From NCBI GenBank assembly GCA_028023455.1, contig JAQFVV010006311.1, positions 1,720,147-1,784,146 of the forward strand: a DNA stretch of 64,000 nucleotides, written 5' to 3'. Positions 47,795-60,204 of the stretch are shown piece by piece. Under the pieces are notes generated by a model. It did no database searches. It was not told where the DNA came from and worked only from the letters and a program-made list of their open reading frames with translations. A program made the translations under genes and the position numbers. The first letter of the stretch is position 1. Each line of letters opens with the position of its first letter. The stretch comes from Epiperipatus broadwayi. Lineage: Eukaryota; Onychophora; Udeonychophora; Euonychophora; Peripatidae.

Positions 47795-47953
47795 TTACCA
47801 GTCCATGTTTAGTTTGTCCATTTCCCTCGACATCCTGGCTTGATATACGTACATGGATTTATTTGTCCGGACAAAGAGATTAGGATCGGAAGCATTTTGA
47901 CATGTAGGGTGCAGACACAGATCACAGTTCGGTTTCACTATATACTTGACACT
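47795..47953 (-). pseudogene. Unrecognised 52-codon coding remnant with Cys/His cluster
   Basis: A minus-strand frame open between stops reads …KPNCDLCLHPTCQNASDPNLF, then KSMYVYQARMSREMDKLNMDW and a stop. The Cys-His cluster (C-x2-C-x1-H-x2-C) and balanced codon use stand out from the surroundings. A possible acceptor (tatatag) lies just before the Lys-Pro and a weak donor (CTG|gtaact) at the end, so an exon of about 135 bp is also possible. It could be a retrotransposon Gag or Pol scrap. No family is assigned. Confidence 0.35.
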
Positions 47954-48229
47954 TTATGGCATTTTGATGGATAAGGACCCTGACGGCAGGCAGAGCTGAT
48001 GGGCTTAGCCACCGTATATGGTCATGTCCACCAAGTTAATAGAAATTTTGAAGTGTCGCATTTTTAAATCAAAAACAGGAATTCTCCGCAAGAACTAGGA
48101 CACAATGGGTTTCAGCAATTACTTTCAGTGCAACTCAGAGAATCATTAGACTTGGTCGCCGTAGTTGAAGTAGCAGAGGTAAGTAGTAGAACTCTATCAA
48201 AAGAGCCGACAAGCAGCAGCTAAGTATAT

Positions 48230-48455
48230 TTTCAAAATCACTTCAGTAACAATTTCAGAAATACTTTCAGAGTCAATCTCTGAATAAATAATTTCAGAAT
48301 AAAAATCTAGATGAATTTCAGAAGAATTTCCAAATAGACGAATTTCTGACTAAAGATCTCAGAAGCATTTCTGACTCTAAAAAAAGCAATCAGAAAAATG
48401 TAAGATCTCAGCTCTCATATAAGATATAAGATCTCTGATTGAGTCCTTTGTTCTC
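48230..48455. repeat. Short interspersed 'TTTCAGAA' motif cluster
   Basis: ttcag(a/t)a(a) or its complement atttctga recurs about ten times in 220 bp with irregular spacing, together with agatctcag and aagatctc blocks. It could be a degenerate short-period repeat or part of an LTR. Confidence 0.45.
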
Positions 48456-48463
48456 CCCACCTT

Positions 48464-48473
48464 TTATACCTTT
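48464..48473 (-). promoter_or_regulatory. TATA-like box
   Basis: On the minus strand, GGTATAAAAGGTGGGG lies about 25-30 bases upstream of actcaatcagagatc, a plausible initiator. The fit to a core TATA box is good. Downstream on this strand lie the TTTCAGAA cluster and the coding remnants, so it may be an LTR or element promoter. No transcript evidence. Confidence 0.35.
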
Positions 48474-48599
48474 CCAGCGATACTTTTTCTATTGTTTTTC
48501 ACTATGATTCTAGATCTTGATAAGCCCCATGCTCCTTTGTTTCAAAGTAACTTTTTGGCTAAAAATAAACTTTAAGTTCTTATTATCAAATTTTGCTTT

Positions 48600-50950
48600 A
48601 ATTTCGAATTTGATTTATTAAAAAGGCCATCTTTAATTTGCCCTGAATGAAACACTAATTGAAAATGTAATTACTTTAGGAATGTTGGCAGGCTTATCTT
48701 AAAATAAAATCATATGACATATATTTTTAACAAAATTAAAAGAAAAATATTATATTATTTCTTTTAACAAAATGACATTTTAGTTTCAACAGAATTTTAC
48801 ATTTAATCATATATATACGCTTGCCATACATATATGTTTCATTAATAAATTTTGAAAAAGAAATTTTTATAAACGATTTAATTTTGATCAGAATTTTCTT
48901 TAAGTGAATATCTTAAACTAAATAGCTCATTTAATGACCATTGAATATACAAAATGAAACACTTTAATTTTCTATTTAATGCAAAACTCTGTTGATACTT
49001 GATTATAAACTTAACCCAGGTTTACAATTCCTCTTTTTTTTTTAAATATTAAAAATAAAGTAGGTATAGTTTATAAAATTAATTATGGTCATTGTAATAT
49101 GATATATATATATATAGGTCAGTCAGAAAAGATTGTAATTAAAAGAAATAAGAATTTATGTTGATGACAACAACAACTTTGATGAATTTTGGAGATATAT
49201 TTGAATATGAATAACTACAGAATAAAAGAAATAAAATATATTTTCAGATGCACACTATTTCTAATTTAAAGTTCAAATAACTTTCTTAATATTAAAAGTA
49301 TGTAAATCATTAAATTAATTTTTATTATACAATTGAAAAATATCTTTATTTAATATATATTAAAAAAATATTGTTTAAAGAATGAGTGTATTTCAAGAAT
49401 ATCAGATATATAATTTGCAATAGAAATTATTAAATATATACGTTAAAATATCTGATTTATTAAATAGAGCTCTGGAATCTTTACTTAGCTAATCAGAAAA
49501 AATCACTTTACATATACATGTAACATTTAAAGCTTCGTGAAAGTTTTTTGTTGCATGAGAATTCTTTATCATATTATAAGTTGTGGCTTTAATTAATAAA
49601 GTTCTTGATAACTTAATTTGACCTGTTATCTTGTTTATGTTGTGGACTGCCTGTGCATGTATATACCTAACATGTATATAAAATTTACTAAATTTTTGTA
49701 ATTAGCATAGAGACAGAACCGGTACAATTGTCACTCTTCATTAGTATATTGATTCTACAAAAATTCACATACAACATGATTATTTTTGAATGTTATTAAA
49801 AAATAATATATGCAAATAAGCTTCGATTATGCAGGAAGGACTGATATAAAAACCTGTAATCATCTACTCAATGATGCACTGATATATTGAATATATATAT
49901 ATAGTCATCAGCAGAGTCTTAAATGGCTATTATGGATTTGTGAATACAAGATATAAAAGTATTTGTGTGTAAGAAACCATAGTTAATGGCAACACAGTTA
50001 TACAGACTATATTAGATTACTGTGCATATGAATAAATTAATTCATACAACTATAGATTAAAATGAACTTTAGAAATTATGAAGTAATTTCTAATTGTTAC
50101 TAATTATTTTATTTATATACATTTATTGGCAAGTGAATAAACTTAAGTTGTTACGTTTAATTTGTCTTAGTTTTATTTTAAAAAACTTATTGATGCTACC
50201 CAGTTGTTATTGAAAGAGTATCCCTGGGAATATAACAAGTTGATATTATCTGTCTTGCATATATTCTTTATGCTTAAAATATAATTCTGAGTAAGTTTTT
50301 TATACTGCTTATATTTTATATTCGATTGTTTTCAGTAAACTTTCACATGAGATTTAATAGTTGGTATTCTTTAGCCATTTATCAGGGATAATCAGCAGAT
50401 AATCCCAGAATGTTTTTTTAACTGATCATCTTTGCAGAAATGTAAATAAAAATTATAATAGATAATTTGCTTGATTCTTGGACAGGACCTTCTTAACTTT
50501 CTCTCTGAATATTACTTCAATTAATAATGAATACTACAAATCTAAGAACTAAATAGGACCCTTTTTATATTTTCTAATGCTTATTATTGGAAAGCAACTT
50601 TCAAAAACAAACAAACAAAAAATGATAAATTGGTTTGTTATCAAAACTAACAGAGTGACCTTTTTAATTAAGTGAACGTAAAAATTTGCTAATCAAAGCA
50701 CTTAGATTTTACACTAACAAAGAGATTTCTCCTTTTTTACTTTTTAATTTAGGAATTTTCTTATGAAATAAACAAAGAAATTCAATTAAAAAATGTTTTT
50801 CAAATATTAATTAAAATAAAGAGATTTTCAAAACAAAATCAAAGACATAACATAAATTAATTCATTTCTTTCTTTTTACAATTAAAGAAAAGTAAAAAAA
50901 ATAAATATTAAAATTTGTATAATCTAATAAAATAGTTTTACACAAATTGA
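48600..50950. other. A+T-rich non-coding stretch
   Basis: Nothing recognised. Confidence 0.45.
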
Positions 50951-51118
50951 CAAATGCAACTGATAAACATTTGTAATCATTCATCTTTTCCTAATTCGTG
51001 GCACACTTCTCTATGTGCATTAACAAATTTTAAATTATGGCTTAGTGTAAAACTCTCGCGCAACAATATCTCTCACTTTACATATGTTTCACAAGAAACC
51101 TTAATCATCAGAGAGGCT

Positions 51119-51226
51119 AGAGGATTGAAATACTTATTTTTACGTACAGAAATAGTACTCATATTTTTCTATAGAGGATTGAAATACTTATTTTTACGTA
51201 CAGAAATAGTACTCATATTTTTCTAT
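51119..51226. repeat. Perfect 54-bp tandem duplication
   Basis: AGAGGATTGAAATACTTATT… ending TTTTTCTAT occurs twice in direct succession (51119-51172 and 51173-51226) with no differences seen. It falls inside a 103-codon chance ORF. Perfect identity implies a recent slippage event or an assembly artefact. Confidence 0.9.
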
Positions 51227-51299
51227 TTATGTTTTAATTACAGATATTTACTGTATATATTATAACCTTCTGGATTAGCACCAGAAATATTGATTATAA

Positions 51300-54080
51300 T
51301 TATGTGGCACTGCATCAGTAACATCTGATGGCATCGTACTAAAAAAACATGAAATAACCTGAAATTTTTTAAATTTTTTATTACTGACCTAAAAACTATG
51401 TTAAAAACACTTATAGATGTAATTTGAAAGTTTTTAGATGTGTAATATCTTTTCTTTAGTGAGTAGTTAATAATAGGAAGGGGTGGCTTGTCAGTTTGGT
51501 TTAAGTTGATTCCAAGTTTGTTTTATTTGTCTGCAGAACAATATTGATATTTGTTTAGACAATTCTCTCATTTATTTGCTTATAATATTTTAATCAATAA
51601 TATAATTAGTACAATAGATGTGACTCATCATCATGGAAACTTTCATTTCAATCAGATCAATTTAGTCACTGTTGTACATTATTTGTAAATGTTAATGAAT
51701 ACTTGTGTCATCTTCCAGCTTCATTTTCCATTCATGTACTTTATTAAACCACCAAATATCATGTCTCACAGCAAACAGCTTGGTTACATTTTAAATGAAT
51801 TAATGGATCACTGGACTGGTGAATTATTAAACAACAATTATACTATTAAATATTTTATTTGCTAAAATAATTATCATTAATTTTATTCTGTTACTTTAGA
51901 AATGTAAAATATTTTATTCTTAGTTCAATTTAATATTTTTTTTATTAACAGACAAAATGATTTTTTTTCAAGACAAAAAAGTTTCTTGCATAAATTAAAA
52001 CTTCAGTACAAAGGGTGGAGTTAGTCTATGTCTAGATACCTTTGAACTTTCAAATGATCTTGGATTATTGGAAGAATAGATGCTTGGGTAATAGTCTGGG
52101 ATCTATAAAAAAGAGAAATCTTTTTACAAATAGGGGAATTTCATTTTGACTTCACTGAACTGCATGTTGCTTTCTGATTTCATTATAAAAGTTTTATTAG
52201 TAAAACTTGGTTTTACAAGCGGATTCTTTCAAGACCCAAGTTTGAAAGTGAAAAACTACTATTAATTTTCTGCAAAATGAAAATGTAAATGACAGTAGTG
52301 AGGTACATTCTTCCTTATTTTTAACTATTTTAAATTCTAAAGCCATCATTTGAGATACATATGTGTGCTATATTATAAAATTATTTTACTTCAATTTTCT
52401 TTAATCATTAATGGAAAGGTGTGCTTATGTTTCAAAATTGCTTTATTTAAACCTTAATTATAATCTTAAAGGAGTCAGAAAAATGCATGTTTATATTTCA
52501 AAATTATTTTCCTTAAAATGTAATTCTAATATTAATGAAGTGGCTGAAATGTATGAACTCTTTTATTACTTTGGGAAATGTGTGAACTTTTTCATTAGGC
52601 ATATCAGGAACTCTTAGTAATAAATTTTGCTAGCTATGAAAGAAGAAAGTTTAGACGGAAGGATATGCGTGCAAATAATTTATTTTCACATGTTTTATTA
52701 TATGTATTTGAAAAATAAGAACAAATGCATGATTAATGGATTGTTTATTTATTTGTCTCCAAATACTCTGAGGAACGAACGTATAAAATTGCAAAATACT
52801 GAATATGAATTTCTTTTATTCATTGTTCTCCTCATTTGCAGTGGGATTTTCTTATCTAAAATATATTATCAACAAACTTATAGGAATTTAAGTGGATTTT
52901 ATAAAATAACTAGTTATGTGCTTTAATGGATGGCCTTTGAAAATTTAAAACAAATGCTTAGGGACATCTTATGAATGAAATAATAAATTATTGCTATACC
53001 TACATTGTAAAAAAAAATGTCTATTGCTTAATGAAGAATTCTCAGATATGTTATTACCAGCGGTTTTATTAGCCTTGCTAAGAACATTGAATGCTGCTAT
53101 TTTGGATCCAAAATAATATTACTTGTCTTCCTGCAGGAATTTGTTGTGTGTTTGTTAATATTTATCTTTATACCAATTATTATCATTATTTAGTACATGA
53201 CCAAGAGATGTCATTTACAGACTATAAATAACTTTTATTTTCAACCAAGGAAAGAAAAGCTTTCATGATTATTGTTATTTGTTAGCATTTTAGTAGATAG
53301 ATAGTTTAAAAAGTTGTCTTATGATTTATTTTATTATATTATTATTGCTTTCTCCAAGAATGTCTCACAAAGTATAATATGGAAAAAACTATTATACTGG
53401 GTACTTTTATTATTTTAGTATAAGTTTTATTGTGTGCTCATATTATTACTATACGTGCGTGTTAGAAATGGAAACATCCATTTAATGTTGAAGGGATGAA
53501 CAACACTTTTGAAGAGAGCTCATCTTATAAATTTCATAGTTTATCTTTGCGTTTTTCCAATAGATTATAAAATAATTATTTTCCATAATTATTTAACTCA
53601 GAATTTAAAGATTTGTCATTTATCTTAAGCCAAACTTTTATTTCAATTTTGTGCTATTGCAAAATGCATCTTAAAAAGGTTATTTTGTTTTTGTTTATGG
53701 AAGTTATTTTGCCTTGTTTCTTCAACCATAATTAGTATATTTCCAAGCTAAAAATATTATACATATCAGAAATGAGAGATTTATTCATTATTGTCTTTAC
53801 AGTTTATTAATTAATATCATTGCAGTATTTCTTACCAAAATGATTTGAAATTGTTTGTGCATTATTATGCTCATATATAAGTGTCTGTTATTTAATCTAG
53901 CTATGATAAAATGTTTGAATTGAAAGTAGAAATGATTTAATACCATCGGTTTCGGACAATGAAAATGTGCCAGGTAAAGAAATTGAAAGATTAGAGATTT
54001 ATTTAAAGGTGAATTTATTATTTCTTTATTATGCTTAGTTTGAAATGTATTTAGTGGCTGTGCAGAATGAAGTTATTTAT
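51300..54080. other. A+T-rich non-coding stretch
   Basis: ORFs at 52411-52617 and 52627-52926 are biased chance frames. A strong acceptor-like tract (cattgttctcctcatttgcag, ending 52842) is followed by 27 open codons in one frame, but no donor or homology was recognised. Confidence 0.4.
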
Positions 54081-54084
54081 GTTA

Positions 54085-54235
54085 TATAATATATGGAATT
54101 GAGATAAGCTCTTCCTTTTATTTATTTGAGTATTTGACATGGGTGGATTATATAGTGTATTGTATGGCATTGAGAAGACTCTCCCCTTAGCTTACTGAAG
54201 TATTTGTTAGGAGTAGATTGTATCCTCCAGATTTA
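54085..54235. repeat. Diverged ~75-bp direct repeat
   Basis: atgg(a/c)attgaga-a-ctct-cc…gagtatttg…ggtggatt at 54101 is repeated as atggcattgagaagactctcccc…gaagtatttg…ggagtagatt at 54166. Two units, about 75% similar by eye. Confidence 0.55.
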
Positions 54236-54869
54236 GTAGTGGTATTTTACGAATTATAGTTATGAAAGTCTTTTATCCTCATGTGCCATATGGAATGTTT
54301 GTCATCTTTTATTCATAGCCAAGTGTGAGATAGTTTGCTGATAATAAAGGAAAATAAAAGTAGAGTTGATTTTCTCACAAGAATAGCTGAAGTAGAATTA
54401 GTATTAAAGTTGGGTTGGCCATTATCATCATCCATATTATGATATTTCTCCCAATTTCATAAGTAAACCGATTGGATTTAATAATATTAATTATTTTGTA
54501 ATGGCTAGTATAATTTAGACACATGCATAAATTATTAATTTAGAAGGTATGGAGAAATCCATTATTGATGTGTAACTTTAATTATCATTTCAAATCATTT
54601 TATATTAATTATTTAGATTTCATACCATCAACTCTCATAATGTTCCATCCTCATTTGAATGACCAAGCAAGAGAAGACAGAGTGCGGTTAATTAATAGAA
54701 TTATTCATTTAACTTATAAAGTATAGTTTGATCTTATTCTTAATTTTATTCTTATTCTTAGATTTAAACCCTTTCATTTTGTTGATGTGCATTTGAAGTA
54801 AAATGCCAAGAACTTTAATTTCATCTTTTGATTTAGTGTCAGTATTTAATAGAGTTTTGATTTCATGAG

Positions 54870-55140
54870 CATAACATAAGTGATTGATAGCTGGAGCATA
54901 TTGAAAATAAAATACCCAAAATTAATTTTATATTTAATTATCTTAACGTAGTATCATAATGTTTAAAAATGTCATATGTTTATCAGAATTGACTGATAGC
55001 TTAAGCGAATTTTGCAAGCAAGATAAAAAGTTTAGCATGTGTTATTGTTGAGTACTGAAAATATAATGTTTCTTTTGTAAGTCTATCAGAATGCACTCAT
55101 AGCTGGCATATGCTTAAAATAAAATATAGAAAGTTATCTT
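54870..55140. repeat. Degenerate ~105-bp tandem repeat, three units
   Basis: (g/c)a(t/c)tgatagct(g)g…gcatat-ttgaaaataaaata…agttaa recurs at about 54882, 54991 and 55094, with tatcagaat before the second and third units. Similarity is moderate. Confidence 0.5.
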
Positions 55141-56140
55141 TATGTTACTTGCTCTCATATAAACCATTTAATCATTATTGTTGCAATCATCAAAACATGT
55201 AGATGTGTCAATTGTTAAACCAAATGTTTATTTAAGTTATGCTTGTAAATAAATGCTTTATTTATTTAAAGCTGTGTTCAGAATTCTTCTTTGACATGCA
55301 TTCATATTTCATATTTCCACACATGCACACACATTTACATATCTAATATGATATGATTGCACTATTCCATTTAATTTAATGATGAACATGTTCAGATCTG
55401 AGATGTTACTTTCCTTGATTCAAACACTGTATGAAATGTTGATTATTTAATGATTCTCTGAAAATTGTATCATTTAGTTATTATTTAGATGATGAATTGA
55501 AATCAAAATGCACCCTATTTCTTTCATTATCTAATGTTACCATTTTATCAGAATAATGCTTAATTTGTATCATTACTTTATAATAGTAATTAGTAGTTGT
55601 TGGAGAGTATAGATTTAGAATTAAGCCATGCAATAAATTAATTCCCTGAGATATTCACTTATTATTTAGATTAGACATTGAGTCAGTTACTTAGTTTAAA
55701 TTATTATACAATTAAAAGTTAAGTAATGTTATATTTATTTTATATTTAACTCTAACTTACCAGGCAGTATAGTTAATCAGCATTACACTTTTATTTATTA
55801 ATTTAATTTTCTTACATAGGAGAGGTTGTTCAATGCATGTAGATGATGGGAGGAGATGAGGTATAGACTATAACTTGTCAATTTAAACGTTAGAATTTTA
55901 CCAATTTTATTTTTTTATTTATTTTAGAACTTAATAGATGTTTTGTTCCTATTAATCAAAATGTTTTCTCCCACGTCTAATATACATTTTACACCTTATA
56001 GACCTCTGTAGCCCCCAATTGAGCTAAGCTAAGGTAGAACATAATTTAAGAACCTCATTAATAATTTTAAGGCAAAATCAGACTAATAGTTAGGAAATGT
56101 AAAAGAGGTGTTGGGAGAGGGTTACAATATATATATATAT

Positions 56141-56151
56141 ATATTACTTAT
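56141..56151. repeat. 11-bp target-site duplication (left) of RTE copy 2
   Basis: ATATTACTTAT is repeated perfectly at 59392-59402. The left copy overlaps the end of a TA microsatellite. Confidence 0.85.
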
Positions 56152-56477
56152 GGCTGCATAAAGGAGTTTGCTATTAACTGAAAGGAGACCCTTTGATTCC
56201 TCTTGGAGGCCTTAAAGGAAGTGAGCAGGGCAAATTCCTAATGTCCACTCCATATGTTCTTGTCGTTGCAGCTGTTATTACATGTTATTATTTATATGGT
56301 ATACAAACATGGATGGGCTACTCACCAACATGCATTAGCCAGCTTGGTGAGTTTAATGGCTTTTTACCTCTGAGTTTAAAATCAAGAAACACCATAGTCT
56401 TTCTTCTCAGTTGCCTGATAAGGCAGAATGAATGTATGTGTAAATGATAAATATTTTTCCAATAGATATATACAATC

Positions 56478-57320
56478 ATGACAGACAAAATAAATTATGG
56501 CCCTTATTCCCAGGAGGCTGTAAAGTCACCAACCAAGACAGTGGTTGGTGGCCGAAAGGTGGAGGGTGCTAAGAATCCCCTGATTGCGGACCCAGGCTGC
56601 CATTTGATGCCGACTTTTTATTTAGGTACTTACAACTGCAGATCACTTTCAAGTGAAGGAAGATTGCAAGAATTAGAAGAAGAACTGTCTTATATTAAAT
56701 GGGACATTATTGGACTTTGTGAAGTTAGAAGAAAAGATGAAGAGACAATTGATTTAAAAAGTGGACATGTACTCTACTATAAAGGCACAAATATTGGAAA
56801 TACAAGTGGAGTAGGATTCATTATAAATAAAAAGTGGAAGAACAACATTGTGGAGATTGATGGTGTATCAGACAGAGTGGCAAGATTAGTTATACAACTT
56901 AATAGCAGATACCAAATGCAGATGATTCAGGTTTATGCTCCAACAAGTTCTCATAGTGATGAAGTAGTAGAAGATTTTTATATGGATGTACAAAAGGCTT
57001 TTGATCAGAGTAAACAACATTTTAAAATTGTTATGGGAGACTTTAATGCTAGAATTGATAAACAAATGAAAGATGAAAGTGCTGTAGGTAATTTTGGTTA
57101 TGGTAATAGAAATGAGAGAGGTCATAGACTTGTGGAGATTACAGAAAAAGAAAAACTTTATATTATGAATTCTTTTTTTGAGAAAAATGTTAAAAGGAAA
57201 TGGACATGAAAGCATCCAAATGAAGGTACAGCAGAATTGGATTATATTTTGACTAACAGAAAATACATATTTCAAGATTGTAATGTTCTTAATAAATTTA
57301 ACACAGGAAGTGATCATTGA
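56478..57320 (+). pseudogene. RTE copy 2 endonuclease region
   Basis: An ATG at 56478 opens 243 codons. A ~47-residue N-terminal part precedes the apurinic-type endonuclease: FYLGTYNCRSLS, IIGLCEVRRKDEE, IQVYAPTSSHSDE, IVMGDFNARIDK (catalytic D and N present). A TGG-to-TGA change at 57208 ends the frame, and the domain continues after it to GSDH at 57309-57320. A second TGA follows directly and is shared with copy 1. The N-terminal extension is absent from copy 1 because of its 5' rearrangement. Confidence 0.9.
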
Positions 57321-59370
57321 TTAGTAAGATATAAGATACATGTTAATGCAAAACTAGAGAGACAAAAATTATTAAGAAAAACAATATTTACAGTTGATAT
57401 TCCTAATCTTCAGAAACACTCTAATGAATTTAAATTAGAACTTACAAATCGGTTTCAAGTATTAGTAGATTTTGAACATGATTCAGATTTGAATGAAATT
57501 AATAAGAAAATAACTGATACACTTTTAAAAACTGCAACAAAGATAGCTGGTAGAAAAAAGCAGCAATTGACCAATAAAATTTTTATTGAGACTAGAGAAT
57601 TTATGAAGATATACAAAATGATGCTTAAAAAGGATTGAATACCTCGAATTCTGTAAAATGGTCAGAAAAAAGTTGAAAATGATATAAGAAAGTATAACTG
57701 TGAACTAGCAAGGAAAGCTGTAGAAGAGAATAAAAGTCTCAAGAGTGTAAAACAACATTTTGGTATTGGTAGGAAATTTATATCTGCAATAAGGAAAAAG
57801 ATAGAACTATTACTAAAAAGAGAGATGATGTCATGAAATGGGTAGAAGACTTCTATCAAGAATTATATAGTAATAAAGAACAAGTACCTCCTATATCTAT
57901 TATATCTTCCAAATTGCCTAGAATTTTAAATGAAGAAGTGAGACATGCAATTAAATTTATGAAGAAAGTAGAGGCTTCAGGTAATGATGGAATTATAATT
58001 GATATATTAAAAGAAACAGGTGAAAAATATAATTTTTTTTAGCAAAATTATATAGCAAATGTCTAAATGATAAAGATGTATTAGATGATTGGAAGAATGT
58101 AATATTAATATTAATATTTAAAAAAGGTGATAAAGAAGATATTAGAAATTACAGACCTATCAGCCTTTATCAGTTTTATACAAAATTTTTACCAAGATAA
58201 TTACATAACTTGTCTACAGAGAACATTGGATTTCCACCAACCAAGAGAATAAACTGGATTTAAAAGTTGATTTAGTACAGTAGATCATATCCAGGTTTTG
58301 AGAGAAGTTATTAAAAGGACAAATGTATATGAGTTGCCATTATGCTTTGGATTTTTAGATTATGAAAAAGCATTTGATTCTATAAACATTTCTTCAGTGA
58401 TTAAAGCATTGGATCATCAAGGTATAGATCCAGGATATTTGTCATATTTTAAAGAATATTTATAAAAATGCAAGAGCAACAATTAGATTACATAATGATA
58501 CTAGGAAAGTCAACATTGAGAAGGGTGAAAAGGGCTTTTTAAAGAATTTTTACATCAGTGCTGCAAGAAGTAGTTTGTGGATTAAAATGGGAATCTAAAG
58601 GAGTGAAAGTAAATGGAGATTATTTAAGTCATTTAGATTTTGCAGATGATGTAGTTGTTTTTGCAAATAATGCTTTAGAGCTGCAGGAAATGTTGCAGGA
58701 GTTATCAGATGAAAGTAGGACTAAAGATAAATGTTAAAAAGACTAAAGTAATGTTTAATGTATTTTTCAAAATATGAAAATAAAGATTGATTATGATGGG
58801 TTAACAGCTACAAGTATTTTGATCATATTATTAATACAGATGGAAACATAATGGATGAAATAAATTATAGAGTTAAACTTGGTTGGAGTGCTTTTTGGTA
58901 GAAATAATTTGATACTAAAAGAAAATATGCTACGTGTTTGAAAAGAAAGGTTTTTAATAAATATGTTTTACCAGTTCTTACCTATGGATCTGAAATTTGG
59001 GCACTTAATAGAAGAGCAATACAGAGACTTCAGACCACTCAAAGAAGTATGGAGAGATGCATGTTAGAAGTAGCAAGAAGAGATCGAAAACACAATATAT
59101 GGGTAAGAGAACAAACGGGTGCTATTGACCTTTATTGAAAAAATTAAAAGACTGGAGTTGGGCTAGAAATATTGCTAGAAGAGATGATAATAGATGGACA
59201 ATTGAAATCTTAAACAGGATTCCAAGAGATTGTAAATGACCCAGAAAGAGACCACATGTAAGATGGATGGATGAAATAAGAAAGTGTGCAGGGGTGATGT
59301 GGAGAAGAGAAGCTAAAGATTGGAGAAGATGGTTTGAACTTGAAGAGACTTTCATCTTGCAGTGGATTGA
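57321..59370 (+). pseudogene. RTE copy 2 reverse transcriptase and C-terminal region, broken
   Basis: The frame 57833-58042 carries RT motifs 1-2 (VEASGNDGIIIDILK). Frameshifts around 58035, 58165 and 58440 scatter the palm: NYRPIS (58150), LDYEKAFDSI (58363) and LDFADDVVVFANN (58634, intact F-A-D-D). The thumb appears at 58938-59138 (YGSEIWALNRRAIQRLQTTQ), and the end near 59170-59340 keeps ARRDDNRWTIEILNR. A full-length consensus would be needed to place each indel. Confidence 0.85.
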
Positions 59371-59391
59371 TAATGGTTGATGATGATGATG

Positions 59392-59402
59392 ATATTACTT
59401 AT
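59392..59402. repeat. 11-bp target-site duplication (right) of RTE copy 2
   Basis: ATATTACTTAT matches 56141-56151. Confidence 0.85.
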
Positions 59403-60200
59403 AATATCTTATACCTATATTTTTAGGTGTTGTAACATATTAATTGTACTTACTTTAGGAAAGATGAATATTGAAGATTTAATGGATTAAATATTGTATA
59501 ATTATATGATTGTTGCTAAAACACTCAATCTGCAAAATCTTATTGATTGTTATTAAGACATGTGATTAAAAATGTCTAAAATGCTATGTCCAAGTATGGC
59601 TGACCAGATACAATTGTGCCTATTATTTCTTCTGGTCAGAGATCAAGAGCTGGAGTAGCATCAATTATATAAATTTTGAAAATAAATGAGAGAAATGATT
59701 GCAGAATTAAATGTTTTAATTGAACTTATATAAATATAGATACAAGAAGGCCACAAGATATACAAAAATAATAAAAAGTTAGGGTGACCTGAATAAACAA
59801 ATCTAGTCCTGCTTTGGGACTGACTTCTAGAAATAGGAGCCTCTGAGTATGCCTGTTACATTAGGAGTCAGAAGCCTTTAAAAGTGGGTTTGAGATTTAT
59901 ATTATCTTACCTTATATTGGAATGTTTAGAATTGTTAATTCTGGTATGAGCATGTATGGTCTGTTTTTGATTTCATGTGATGATATATGGTTTGCTTTTC
60001 TAAATTTTATAGTTTACAGAATTTTATTATTATTAGTTAAGGATTTCGTAAATTGTAAATTCCAAATTATTAATATCTTTTGGTAATAAAGTTATTCATG
60101 CATGTTTAATATTCTATTTACAGTTAAATATAAGGTATTTATTTGCTACATGTGCAAATACTAGACTATTATCTTTTATTTATAAATAGATATAAGCAGT
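59403..60200. other. Non-coding stretch, nothing recognised
   Basis: The part from 59590 to 59900 is less A+T-rich but holds no open frame or known repeat that I can name. Confidence 0.4.
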
Positions 60201-60204
60201 TTAA

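Larger units (their letters stand above)
56152..59391 (+). mobile_element. RTE-like non-LTR retrotransposon, copy 2, full-length structure
   Basis: A 3.24-kb element starting ggctgcataaagg and ending in (GAT)n, bounded by an 11-bp TSD. There is a ~325-bp 5' UTR, then one long ORF for endonuclease plus reverse transcriptase, then a very short 3' UTR. Length, single-ORF layout and microsatellite tail fit the RTE clade. It is collinear with copy 1 except for that copy's inversion and nested insertion. Frames are broken, but the RT motif C is intact here, so the two copies have decayed independently. Confidence 0.9.

Noticed and set aside
48130-48187. Short exon ending at a good donor (gcagag|gtaagt, 48181)
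   Set aside because: Only ~17 open codons after a weak acceptor, inside a repeat-rich segment. Too little to support.
55980-56045. tRNA-like A box on the minus strand (TAGCTCAATTGGGGGCTAC)
   Set aside because: No B box at the expected distance and no stem pairing.
56886-57317. 143-codon minus-strand ORF
   Set aside because: Antisense shadow of the RTE endonuclease. The same applies to 34775-35071.
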